DNA of 64,000 nucleotides from Ceratobasidium sp. AG-K. Taxonomy: Eukaryota > Basidiomycota > Agaricomycetes > Cantharellales > Ceratobasidiaceae. Positions 56,977 to 64,000 of this stretch are shown here, piece after piece. Within the stretch, counting starts at the first letter, position 1; each line of letters begins with the position of its first letter. A model generated the notes under the pieces. It did no database searches, had not been told where the DNA came from, and worked only from the letters and a program-made list of their open reading frames with translations. A program made the translations under genes and the position numbers. The stretch is from contig JAWNGF010000011.1 in NCBI GenBank assembly GCA_037039685.1, positions 1,240,001 to 1,304,000 of the forward strand. Direction: 5' to 3'.

Positions 56977-57684
56977 TCATTGCCTAGACATTGTTGCTCG
57001 GATCTCCGTCATGAGCGCATTATACTGAGCATACTTGCCCTGCGCCTTGTACGTATCAGCAAGATGCTGCATGCTGCGCAAGGTATCGTGATGTGATGGC
57101 CCGAGCACTCGCTTTCGACCGGTCACTACTTCAGCGTCCAACGACTCTGCTTCTGCCAGTCGCCCCTGATGAATATACGTCACCGCGAGGTTGGCCATGG
57201 TCTGTAGCGTATCAGGGTGATCTCCTAGCACTCGCCTTTGCATGGCAAGCGTTGTAACCCCGAGCGACTCGGCCTCTGCGAGTCGAACTTGGTTAATATA
57301 CGCTGCTGCCAGGTTCGCCATGGTTTTCAGAGTTTCAGGGTGCTCTTCACCGAGGACTCGCTTTTGAGTAACCATCACTTCAGCACCAAGAGACTCCGCC
57401 GCTTCGGGGTGGCCTTGACTTAGGTACGTTGCGGCTAGGTTTGCCATGGTCTGCAACGTTTCCAAGTGGTCTTCCCCACGCTCTTGTTTGAGAAAGGCAA
57501 TAATTCCAACGTATAGCGATTCTGCCTCCCGCAGTCGTCCTTGATAATAGTGTTTTGCAGCTAGGTCCGTCGATATAGCTAACAACTGCTCTTTGACATC
57601 TGCAATAAACGGCCGTTTAGACTGCTCCTGTTGAATATTCAGTCTTATACGTGTATATATGCGTGTCACGTGATAGTGTTCCAC
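56977..57684 (-). pseudogene. kinase-TPR paralog 3, truncated at its 5' end
   Basis: The frame from 57684 begins with sequence that is probably intron or insertion. From about 57630 it reads EQSKRPFIADVKEQLLAIS, the end of a kinase C-lobe, as in WEQSERPEI of paralog 1. It is followed by a joining TPR and four TPR units (HLETLQTMANL, HPETLKTMANL, HPDTLQTMANL, HHDTLRSMQHL), ending MTEIRATMSRQ. One unit has lost a residue (VLGDHPDT instead of VLGxDHPDT). The rest of the kinase is absent: upstream lies the leader of a copia element starting near 57717. So this copy is broken and its kinase lost. Confidence 0.7.
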
Positions 57685-57718
57685 ATGGACTTGCGCTTCG
57701 GGGAAATTTTATCCTCAG

Positions 57719-57874
57719 TTCTCTACTCTCAAGTAGCACGAGCTGAGGTATAGTCTAGATTTTATCTTTTATATTCTTTTGCTTATATTACCTGTAGTTA
57801 CATTGATTTCCAGGTATATACATGCACAGTTCTCTACTCTCAAGTAGCACGAGCTGAGTTACATTGATTTCCAG
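57719..57874 (+). repeat. direct repeat resembling spliced and unspliced versions
   Basis: A 29-bp segment ending CACGAGCTGAG (57719-57747) is followed by a 50-nt GTATAG...CTGTAG block (57748-57797) and by TTACATTGATTTCCAG (57798-57813). After 16 nt, GTATATACATGCACAG, the same 29-bp segment (57830-57858) is followed directly by TTACATTGATTTCCAG (57859-57874). The second copy is the first with the GT-AG block precisely removed. Confidence 0.85.
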
Positions 57875-57902
57875 CTTGGCACTGTGCTTATCACAATAGG
57901 TT

Positions 57903-59207
57903 ATGAGCCCTGGTAGCGTCAAAGAAGAACAAGAGGACCCAGAGAATACTGTAAACATTACTCCTACAACAATGGCATCGACCGACGCTTACCTTAGCAA
58001 GAAAACCTATGAGATTCCGCTGCTCAAGGACGATGGATCAAACTACGACTCATGGAAGTTCCGCCAAATGACTGTACTACGACTGCGGGGACTTCTTAGC
58101 ATTGCTACTGGAAAGGAACTCCAACCAGAAGTGCTCACCGAGACCGAGAAGAAGGATTCGGCAAAGCTAGCAGCAAATACCAAAGAAATCGCAGCATGGC
58201 AGAAGCGTGACGAGGATGCATTTGCCCAGATTGTTCTCAATATGGAGGATGGAGCGCTGGCTGATGTGATCGAGACGACGACAGCATACAAGGCTTGGAC
58301 TAGAGTTGTTGAGCATTGGGAGGGAACAGGCATGCAATCGCTGTCCTTCCTATATTGGCAGTTAACAAACACCAAAATCGAGGAAGAGGAAGACATCTCT
58401 TCTGGGTTCAACAACCTCCGTGCAATCTCCTCCAAGATGAAGACGCTTGGCAAGCCTGTTACCAACATAATGCTAGTGCAAATCTTCATGAATGCGCTAC
58501 CCCCATCCTATGCGGTTGTCAGTACTGTTATCCAGACCTCAAACCATCACAGCCTCATTACCTCCAATATGGTATTCAAAGCGGCATTAGCTGAAGAAGA
58601 ACGACGCAAGAAAGGTGTCGGACTCACGGCGATGTTCTCCCAAGTCTCAAAGCCCAAGCCCAAGAAGACCGGGAACGATCCAAAAGGGAAGAAGAAGGCA
58701 AAAGGCCCCCTATGCGATAACTGCGCAAAGCCCGGACACACAAAGAAGGAATGCTGGGCCAGGGGAGGCGGAGCCGAAGGGACTGGACCATGCCAAAAGC
58801 GACGCGAAGCAAAACCAGCTGAGACAAAGGCAAACGAGTCAAATTCCATGCCAAAGATCAAGTCAGCCAAACTGGTTTTGGCCAGCCCATCACCCAATGA
58901 TGAACCCTCACTATATGTGTTGCCCGCTGTAGACAATCAGTCAGCCTGGGACACTTGGCTTGTCAATTCAGGAGCCTCAAAGCACATGATGCCGAACCAG
59001 AACTGGTTCTTGACCTACCAACCACTGGTACCACCTGCCACAGTTCAAGTGGGCGATGGGAATAGGATCAAAGCGACCGGAATTGGTTGTATCCTTGTCA
59101 CACTACGCAATCAAAACCAAAGGGAAACCGATGCATTCATTGATGGTGTACTACATGTCCCTGATCTCCATGCCAGCCTCATGTTGGTCCATGAGCTTGC
59201 CAAGTGA
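57903..59207 (+). pseudogene. copia Gag-protease, prematurely stopped
   Basis: The polyprotein of copia elements builds particles (Gag) and cuts itself (protease). Starts MSPGSVKEEQEDPENTV. A UBN2/retrotran_gag-type domain spans about residues 40-260 (WKFRQMTVLRLRGLLS, AYKAWTRVVEHWEGTG, FNNLRAISSKMKTLGKP, IFMNALPPSYAVV). The CCHC zinc knuckle is CDNCAKPGHTKKEC. The protease active-site segment reads WLVNSGASKHM: family members have DSGA, so the catalytic Asp is replaced by Asn. A TGA at 59205-59207 ends the frame, after which GTYMLFGANNAT continues in the same frame until the gypsy LTR. Both changes mark a dead copy. No integrase remains. Confidence 0.8.
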
Positions 59208-59278
59208 GGAACCTACATGCTGTTTGGGGCAAACAATGCAACCCTTTTGGCAGATAATGGTCGAGGAGCCGAGATTGG

Positions 59279-59715
59279 TGTCACAACCCTAACCAAACCT
59301 TGGAGGCCGAGACTCCACAGGCAGTGAGGATGGGGGTTGGGATGATGGCAAGGGTCAAAAGGACGGCAACTAAGGCCTAAGTGAGTCACGTGATGAGTGA
59401 TGGGAAAACGACAAGAGAACAAGTCTTGTGGAGACAAGACTTGTGTTGCTGGTATATATACTATCTACTGTGGCTATGTACAATAGAGAGCAAGCAACAA
59501 AGGAACACAAAAAGAGGAAAGGCAAGAGTCTGAGGGAAGAGGACAACACACAAAGGAAGAAGGATAAGTCCATGGACTCCAAGGGAACAGGCTGGGCAGG
59601 CATGTCCCGCGGTCATGGCTTACATAAAGGCGACTAAATGCGCCAAGGCGAGAAGAACGAGACCAAGCACGAGATAAACAGGACAAAACAAAGAGATACA
59701 GGAAAGGTCATGACA
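59279..59715 (-). repeat. 3' LTR of gypsy G1
   Basis: 437 bp, TG...CA ends (TGTCAC / ATGACA), TATA-like TATATATAC inside. Left flank ATTGG would be the 5-bp target copy. The right copy is not available. Confidence 0.65.
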
Positions 59716-59739
59716 CTACCCCCCCTTCTAGGTCGGGGC

Positions 59740-60258
59740 CTACTTGGTAAGAGACAAAACAGACATATCAGAAGGCCTGCGGGCCACAAGCACAAACTCC
59801 GCCCTGTCATCTAACACAAATGGGTCCTCAGCCGTCCCATTTCCCTTCCACAAACCGCAATCCTCCTCGTCCGTCAAGTTGATGATGGGGTTGGCACATT
59901 TGTTGTCCTGGGTGAGGTCGATGACCTCGAATGGGTGGCCAAGATGGGCCTTGCGCAAGGCGTCCATGATGCGGACTGCATTGTGGATGTCTTGGGCGTT
60001 GAGGGCAATCCAGTTGCGCCAGCGCACAAGGGGCTTGCCCACGAAGGAGCGGGGGGCATGAGTTGACCAATAGCAGCCAGAGACAATGAAGTAGAAGGCC
60101 TGCTGGAGGCCTGAGTGCCAATAACGGCCCTTGTTGCAGGTGGGTTCAAGTGTCCGCTTGAAGGACGCAGAGCAGGTATAGAGGTCGTCATAGACGCGGA
60201 CCATGAACAAGTTGGTGGATTGGCAGGGGGCAGGCATGGCGCAGGAGTGGGAGTACAA
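59740..60258 (-). CDS. extra frame of gypsy G1 with SIM-like motif
   Basis: 172 codons between the chromodomain and the 3' LTR, a place where chromoviruses usually have nothing. Unknown family. It reads like real protein (many Trp, Tyr and Cys): CKPxx-like YTCSASFKRTLEPTCNKG, WHSGLQQAFYFIVSGCYW, PLVRWRNWIALNAQDIHN, VRIMDALRKAHLGHPF. It then has VIDLTQD followed by NPIINLTDEED and FVLDDRAEFVLVARRPSD. VIDLT next to acidic residues is the classical SUMO-interacting motif form. It overlaps the pol frame by 385 bp in the -1 relation. The start may be an internal Met (MVRVYDDLY). G2 has a positional equivalent. Confidence 0.55.
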   Translation of the reverse strand: MYSHSCAMPAPCQSTNLFMVRVYDDLYTCSASFKRTLEPTCNKGRYWHSGLQQAFYFIVSGCYWSTHAPRSFVGKPLVRWRNWIALNAQDIHNAVRIMDALRKAHLGHPFEVIDLTQDNKCANPIINLTDEEDCGLWKGNGTAEDPFVLDDRAEFVLVARRPSDMSVLSLTK

Positions 60259-61028
60259 GGGGTGGATGTGTTAAGCACACTGGAGAGGAAAGTAGAGACT
60301 TTTTGGTGGGGAGCTTGGACTCCTGCCGCTTCTTTAATACGTTTGGAACGCCAAATGGGCCATTCTTTCTTTTCTTCAGCGGCTGAATCGTCCTTTGTCT
60401 CCTCATGGTGACGCTTCCTTGTAACCTTGGGGACTTCCTTGATGGCTTCTGGATGTTCCCTGTGGAACTCGCTAATGAGTTCTGATGCGTTGCCAAGGTT
60501 CTCCACTGGTTCCCAGGAATCGTGTTCTGACATGTAGCCCTTCCACTTGACATAGTACTTGAGGATTCCTCTCGCCACCTTGGAGGACAGGATCTGTTCA
60601 ACTTCATATTCTTCCTCACCCTCAGGGGTCTCAATGGGTGGTGGTGGTTCAATAACACGTCCCTCAATCTCATCTTCTTCATACTTGGCAAGGCGGGATA
60701 CATTGACTACCGGATGCATGGTCATGGATGGTGGAAGTTCAAGTTTGTATGCATTCCTTCCAACTGCTTCCAAGATTGTGAAAGGGCCCAGATGCTTGTG
60801 AGAAAGTTTGATTGATGGTTGATTCAAAGAGATGTGATCATGACTGAGCCAAACTTTGTCCCCAATGATGAAGGGATCCTCTAGACGCCGTTGGTCCGCA
60901 TATTCCTTGTCCTGTTCTTTACTCAGGGTCAGGCTTGCTTTGGCTTCTTCCAGGTTGTCATGGATGCGCTTGTCGAAAGCTTCTTCTTGGTGGCTATGAG
61001 ACAAGCCGCGAGGGAGAGTGGACGGCAC
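59874..61028 (-). pseudogene. gypsy G1 Pol C-terminus with chromodomain
   Basis: End of the polyprotein. HSHQEEAFDKRIHDNLEEAK and EYADQRRLEDPF precede the GPY/F-like region (KLSHKHLGPFTILEAVG, then AYKLELPPSM). The chromodomain reads YEVEQILSSKVARG, YYVKWKGYMSEHDSWEPVEN and ELISEFHREHPE. Chromodomains direct integration to histone-marked chromatin. Upstream, in the same frame, a stop (ATTTAG) appears before the integrase, and the integrase itself is gone. Beyond about residue 230 the frame continues Pro/Ser-rich over the extra frame. Confidence 0.7.
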
Positions 61029-61103
61029 TAAGACCTAAATGACCTCTTGAACCGCAACACACTTAAGTGTCTGTAGGCTCTTGAGGGTAGGGGTGGTTCG
61101 AAG

Positions 61104-61426
61104 TGTCACTCGAATGGGATGTTTTGATGAGACAAAACAAGCTGGGGTTACCAGGCTTGTTGGTCTTCTATATATATTCAGAAAGTGGCCAAGTCATACA
61201 AGGCGCAGCCACATGAGTCAAACAAGACAGCCAGTCAGGAGTGTCCAAGTGAGTCATGCTGTATGAACAGACATGACTCGTACAAAGCACAGTCGCGTTA
61301 CACAATGTAACAGAATAACCACAAGAAGGTGGCAACGCGGCAAACAGAAACAGAAACACAACACAAAGAAGGGGACAGGCGGGCGAGACAACAGGCGAGT
61401 CCGATGGAGTGAGCTGGCTCACGACA
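61104..61426 (-). repeat. 3' LTR of gypsy G2
   Basis: Right end CACGACA before the polypurine tract is clear. The left end TGTCACTCG at 61104 is my choice because G1's LTR also starts TGTCAC. TGTCTGTAGG at 61068 is an alternative. Holds a TATATATA box. Confidence 0.55.
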
Positions 61427-61467
61427 TTACTCCCCCCTATGGGTCCATTTGGGGGACCTGAATGGAC

Positions 61468-62232
61468 CTACTGCACCGTGCAGTCCTTCCCTTTCTTCAG
61501 CATAAATTCCTCAAGCCCTTCATCTTCCTCCAGGGTTAGGTCGATGGGATTGAACGCGGTGTTCCCCGGCTCGTCCGAGAACTTCTCCCATTCTTCCCAT
61601 GTCTCCTCCTTTGTCCAGTCAGCTTTGGACCAATCCAAAACCCTTTTCTGAACCTCCACAAACTCCTTGTCCCATTGTCGCACGTCTGGCTCTGTCTCCT
61701 TCCATGCCGAAACGTCCGCTTCCTCCCACTTCCACCAGTTAGGCGCCCACTCAAACTTCTCTTTCTGGTACCTTCCCCTTTCCAGCTTCCAGTCGCTCAA
61801 GTCCCTCTCGTAGTTTGCGTCCCAGGCGTCGTTCCACCGGGGTCGCAGTGTTGGTTGCCTCCCGTCGTACCCTGGTACCCACTCGCTCGAGTAAGCCCCT
61901 TCTTGTCCCCATTCAACCACCCCAAGCATGTGGGTGGAGAGGAGAACGACCTCCGAGACCTGGAATGCGGCGCACCCCCGGCAGACGAATATGTCCTTTT
62001 GTAGGAGCTGCATGCGTGTAGGCCATTTTTTCCCGACCCACTGGAATTCCCCCAGGTCTGAGTGGAGGATGTCGTCCGAGGCCCTGAACTGCATTCTTCC
62101 CGAGCCTTGTTGTGACCTCTTGAAGACGTAGAGGGCGGCCCCGGAGTCAAGGATCCTTGCCGTGGCAAAGGCAGGTCCTTCGAGGACGCAGGTAAGGTTG
62201 TTGGCAATGGTGGAGCGGGTGACAGCAGGCAT
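61468..62232 (-). CDS. extra frame of gypsy G2 with IDLT motif
   Basis: About 254 residues if started at MPAVTRSTIANNL (62232). An upstream in-frame ATG exists at 62301. Unknown family. N-terminal half: CVLEGPAFATARILDSGAAL, RMQFRASDDILHSDLG, FQVSEVVLLSTHMLGVVEWG. The C-terminal half is Trp/Glu/Lys-rich and helical (WNDAWDANYERDLSDWKLER, WAPNWWKWEEADVSAWKE, SKADWTKEETWEEWEKFSDE), then NPIDLTLEEDEGLEEFMLKK. It occupies the same place as the extra frame of G1 and is likewise in the -1 relation to pol with an overlap. It could be an accessory protein of this chromovirus lineage. Protein function is not known. Confidence 0.55.
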   Translation of the reverse strand: MPAVTRSTIANNLTCVLEGPAFATARILDSGAALYVFKRSQQGSGRMQFRASDDILHSDLGEFQWVGKKWPTRMQLLQKDIFVCRGCAAFQVSEVVLLSTHMLGVVEWGQEGAYSSEWVPGYDGRQPTLRPRWNDAWDANYERDLSDWKLERGRYQKEKFEWAPNWWKWEEADVSAWKETEPDVRQWDKEFVEVQKRVLDWSKADWTKEETWEEWEKFSDEPGNTAFNPIDLTLEEDEGLEEFMLKKGKDCTVQ

Positions 62233-64000
62233 TGTGGAAGGCAAAAAAGATTTAGAGCGTAGAGGTTGGGGTGTTTTTTGGAGTAGTAGCAAGTTTTGCA
62301 AGTGACACTACCCGTTTCGCCCCTTCTGCCTTTTATCTTTCCTGGAGCATAGTTAGATGGCGTGGGAGCTTTGGGGTGTCGGCGTAGAAGGTCCTTGATG
62401 ATCTTTGAAAGGTGACCAAAATCTTCCGCCCTTTGTTCTGTGTCTTCTTCGCTTCCATACCCCTTCCATCTGACCCTGTAAAAAAGGCCGTCCTTTGTCT
62501 CCTTCCAGTCCCAGATCTTCTCTACTTCATATTCTTCTTCTCCTTCTTCCGTTATGATCGGCGGTGGTCGGGGTTGGTTGCGGCTGAATTCGGTGTCTCC
62601 TTTGTAAGGACTGAGCAAATCGATGTGAAAAACAGGGTGCACCCTCATTGTTGCCGGCAGATCAAGCTCATAAGCGTGTGATCCTATCTGTCGCTTCACG
62701 ACAAATGGCCCGTGCTTTTTGTTGTCCAGTTTTTTTGAAGGTCTTTTTGTTTGAATGTTCTTTCCGAGCAGCCATACTAGATCTCCTTCATGGTACTTGC
62801 TCTTTGGCTCTTCTTCTGGGAGTCTTTGGGTTTCCATAGATGCAATTGCTTCGTCGTGGATTTTACGCCATTTCCCTGTGATGTTGTTTGCTTCTGGAAC
62901 CGTTGATTCTTCCGCTGAGATGTTCCACAGTGGTTCCCTCCCGTAGACAATTTCGAAAGGGGAATTACCAGTTACGCGATGCTTCTGTAGATTATAGCTG
63001 AACTCCGCAATCGGTAATAAGTCCGCCCAATCATCCTGCCGGTAGTTGACGAATGATCGTAGCCAGCCTTCCATCCATTGATTGATTCTCTCCGTTATTC
63101 CATCTGTTTGGGGGTGGTAGGCAGTACTGAAACCTGGGCTAGTTCCAATTTTCTCATAAATGGCATTCATAAGTTTGGAATTGAAAGTAGTCCCTCGGTC
63201 TGAGATCGTGCTTTTTGGGAAACCGTGCAGTTTCCAAACATTTGTGATGAAAAGATTTGCAAGGTCGCTTGCCGTGTGAGATTCTTTGCAGGGTATGAAG
63301 TGCGCCATTCTTGAGAATTGGTCCACCACTACTAAGATGCTGTCTGATCCTCTGGATTTTGGTAACTTCACCACGAAGTCGAACGCTATGTCTTCCCACG
63401 GTCCTTTTGGAATATCCAGAGGCTTGATAGGGACTATTGACTTTGATCCCTTTGTCCGCTGGCAGGTCTCGCAGGACTCCACATATCTGTTTATGCTTTG
63501 CTTCATTCCCGGCCAGAAGTATCTTCTTGATATTAGTTCCAAAGTTCTTGCTTGCCCTTGATGCCCCGCGATTTTTGAGTCGTGGTGAAATCGCATGATG
63601 GCCAGCCTGGATTCCTTATCTTCTGGCACATAAATCCTTCCCTTGAACCATAATAGTCCCTCCTTGAAGTCATAGTCTTTTGCACTATGTTGTAGGGTTT
63701 TTGGTAGCATTTCCCTCGATTTGCAAATTTCTTTGATTTGTGCCAACCCTTCGTCTGTTTCTTTTGCCTCCTTGATAGTTTCTATGATGTCTGTGTCTAC
63801 TTGTCCCATAAACCCCTTGAACCTTTCGACAGCTATCATAACTTGTTCAGGCGTGGGGGTATCTTCATGGTCTGATCGTCTAGACAATAGGTCCGGTTTG
63901 GACGACAGGATTCCAGGGCGGTATATGATGTCAAAGTTATAGGAAGCAAGCAACTGGTGCCAGCTTGCGTGTCGACGGTTGAACGTTCTTGCTTCCTTCC
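61797..64000 (-). CDS. gypsy G2 Pol: RNase H end, integrase, chromodomain (partial)
   Basis: Reverse transcriptase is outside the window. From the edge: NRRHASWHQLLASYNFDIIY (end of RNase H), zinc-binding HHDSKIAGHQGQARTLELIS with CETCQRTKG (HHCC), integrase core with IAFDFVVKLP (first Asp), ISDRGTTFNS (second Asp) and AYHPQTDGITERINQWMEG (Glu). Next are NSPFEIVYGREPLWN, a GPFVVKRQIGSHAYELDLPA GPY/F region, and the chromodomain YEVEKIWDWKETKDGLFYRV, RWKGYGSEEDTEQRAEDF. The expected aromatic Trp of the chromodomain (as in SWEP) is Q here. Functional sequence ends near 62340. The frame then stays open to 61797 over the extra frame. Confidence 0.8.
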   Translation of the reverse strand, partial: KEARTFNRRHASWHQLLASYNFDIIYRPGILSSKPDLLSRRSDHEDTPTPEQVMIAVERFKGFMGQVDTDIIETIKEAKETDEGLAQIKEICKSREMLPKTLQHSAKDYDFKEGLLWFKGRIYVPEDKESRLAIMRFHHDSKIAGHQGQARTLELISRRYFWPGMKQSINRYVESCETCQRTKGSKSIVPIKPLDIPKGPWEDIAFDFVVKLPKSRGSDSILVVVDQFSRMAHFIPCKESHTASDLANLFITNVWKLHGFPKSTISDRGTTFNSKLMNAIYEKIGTSPGFSTAYHPQTDGITERINQWMEGWLRSFVNYRQDDWADLLPIAEFSYNLQKHRVTGNSPFEIVYGREPLWNISAEESTVPEANNITGKWRKIHDEAIASMETQRLPEEEPKSKYHEGDLVWLLGKNIQTKRPSKKLDNKKHGPFVVKRQIGSHAYELDLPATMRVHPVFHIDLLSPYKGDTEFSRNQPRPPPIITEEGEEEYEVEKIWDWKETKDGLFYRVRWKGYGSEEDTEQRAEDFGHLSKIIKDLLRRHPKAPTPSNYAPGKIKGRRGETGSVTCKTCYYSKKHPNLYALNLFCLPQCLLSPAPPLPTTLPASSKDLPLPRQGSLTPGPPSTSSRGHNKAREECSSGPRTTSSTQTWGNSSGSGKNGLHACSSYKRTYSSAGGAPHSRSRRSFSSPPTCLGWLNGDKKGLTRASGYQGTTGGNQHCDPGGTTPGTQTTRGT

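Larger units (their letters stand above)
57717..59278 (+). mobile_element. Ty1/copia retrotransposon, truncated
   Basis: Leader with a duplicated segment (57719-57747 and 57830-57858), a possible primer-binding site AATAGGTTATGAGCCC at 57894, then a gag-protease reading frame. It is cut at 59278 by the LTR of a gypsy element. No integrase or reverse transcriptase is present. The left boundary is not certain. Confidence 0.65.
59279..61103 (-). mobile_element. Ty3/gypsy chromovirus G1 (3' part)
   Basis: Minus-strand element inserted in the copia element. 3' LTR at 59279-59715 (plus-strand reading TGTCACAACC ... GGTCATGACA), adjoining a polypurine tract (minus strand GAAGGGGGGTAG). It holds the end of pol with a chromodomain and an extra frame. 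The rest is replaced by element G2. Confidence 0.75.
61104..64000 (-). mobile_element. Ty3/gypsy chromovirus G2, running off the window
   Basis: 3' LTR, polypurine tract (minus strand ATAGGGGGGAGTAA), an extra frame, and pol from the RNase H end to the chromodomain. It continues past position 64000. It lies inside or against G1. Confidence 0.75.

Noticed and set aside
1..64000. tRNA and rRNA genes
   Set aside because: Scanning for the T-loop GTTCGA pattern with acceptor stems gave no convincing cloverleaf; a covariance-model search would settle it.

Overview
The window looks like a filamentous basidiomycete genome, most likely an Agaricomycete of the Rhizoctonia/Ceratobasidiaceae type. This is inferred from dense introns of about 45-70 nt with GT/AG ends, Plavaka-type and Tnp2-like DNA transposons, a patatin/NB-ARC/TPR NLR, and TKL-like kinases fused to kinesin-light-chain-type TPR repeats. 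No species can be proven from the window alone.

Layout. 0.2-3.5 kb: two minus-strand degraded genes, a basic AT-hook-like protein gene with one in-frame stop and a casein-kinase-1 gene whose C-lobe has decayed. 3.9-27.7 kb: three DNA transposons nested inside one another. The host is a Tnp2-like (CMC/CACTA-type) transposase gene (X), split at 6527/26665. The gene is interrupted by Plavaka element A (6528-26664; TIR ATCAGCAAAAACCCGCC, GC target duplication). A is itself interrupted 65 bp from its right end by Plavaka element B (15390-26599; TIR TCAGTAAAAA, CG target duplication). A and B each carry a minus-strand Plavaka transposase and, divergently, a plus-strand gene that resembles the fungal DUF6532 family. 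B also carries a Pho80/PCL-type cyclin gene and a small coiled-coil protein gene.

27.7-29.4 kb is gene-free and contains foldback sequences. 29.5-34.0 kb is a five-exon NLR-like gene: patatin-like domain lacking both catalytic residues, NB-ARC, and 13 TPR units of which 11 are nearly identical at the DNA level. 34.5-35.0 kb is a small membrane protein gene. 35.6-41.0 kb holds two Arg/Glu-rich coiled-coil, proline-rich genes. 41.3-43.95 kb is an Mkt1-like gene, the most ordinary conserved housekeeping gene here.

45.0-57.7 kb is a cluster of three kinase-TPR paralogs (27 TPR units, about 5, and a truncated one with 4). 57.7-64.0 kb is a pile of retrotransposons: a broken Ty1/copia element, a Ty3/gypsy chromovirus (G1) inserted in it, and a second chromovirus (G2) inserted in or against G1 and running off the window. 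Both gypsy elements have an extra open reading frame between the chromodomain and the 3' LTR, with an IDLT-type motif like a SUMO-interaction motif.

Taken together, the window is an accessory region: recent transposons and fast-evolving repeat-bearing recognition or signalling genes around a small conserved core (MKT1, possibly the coiled-coil pair). All splice sites, family assignments and boundaries were read by eye, without alignment or database search.
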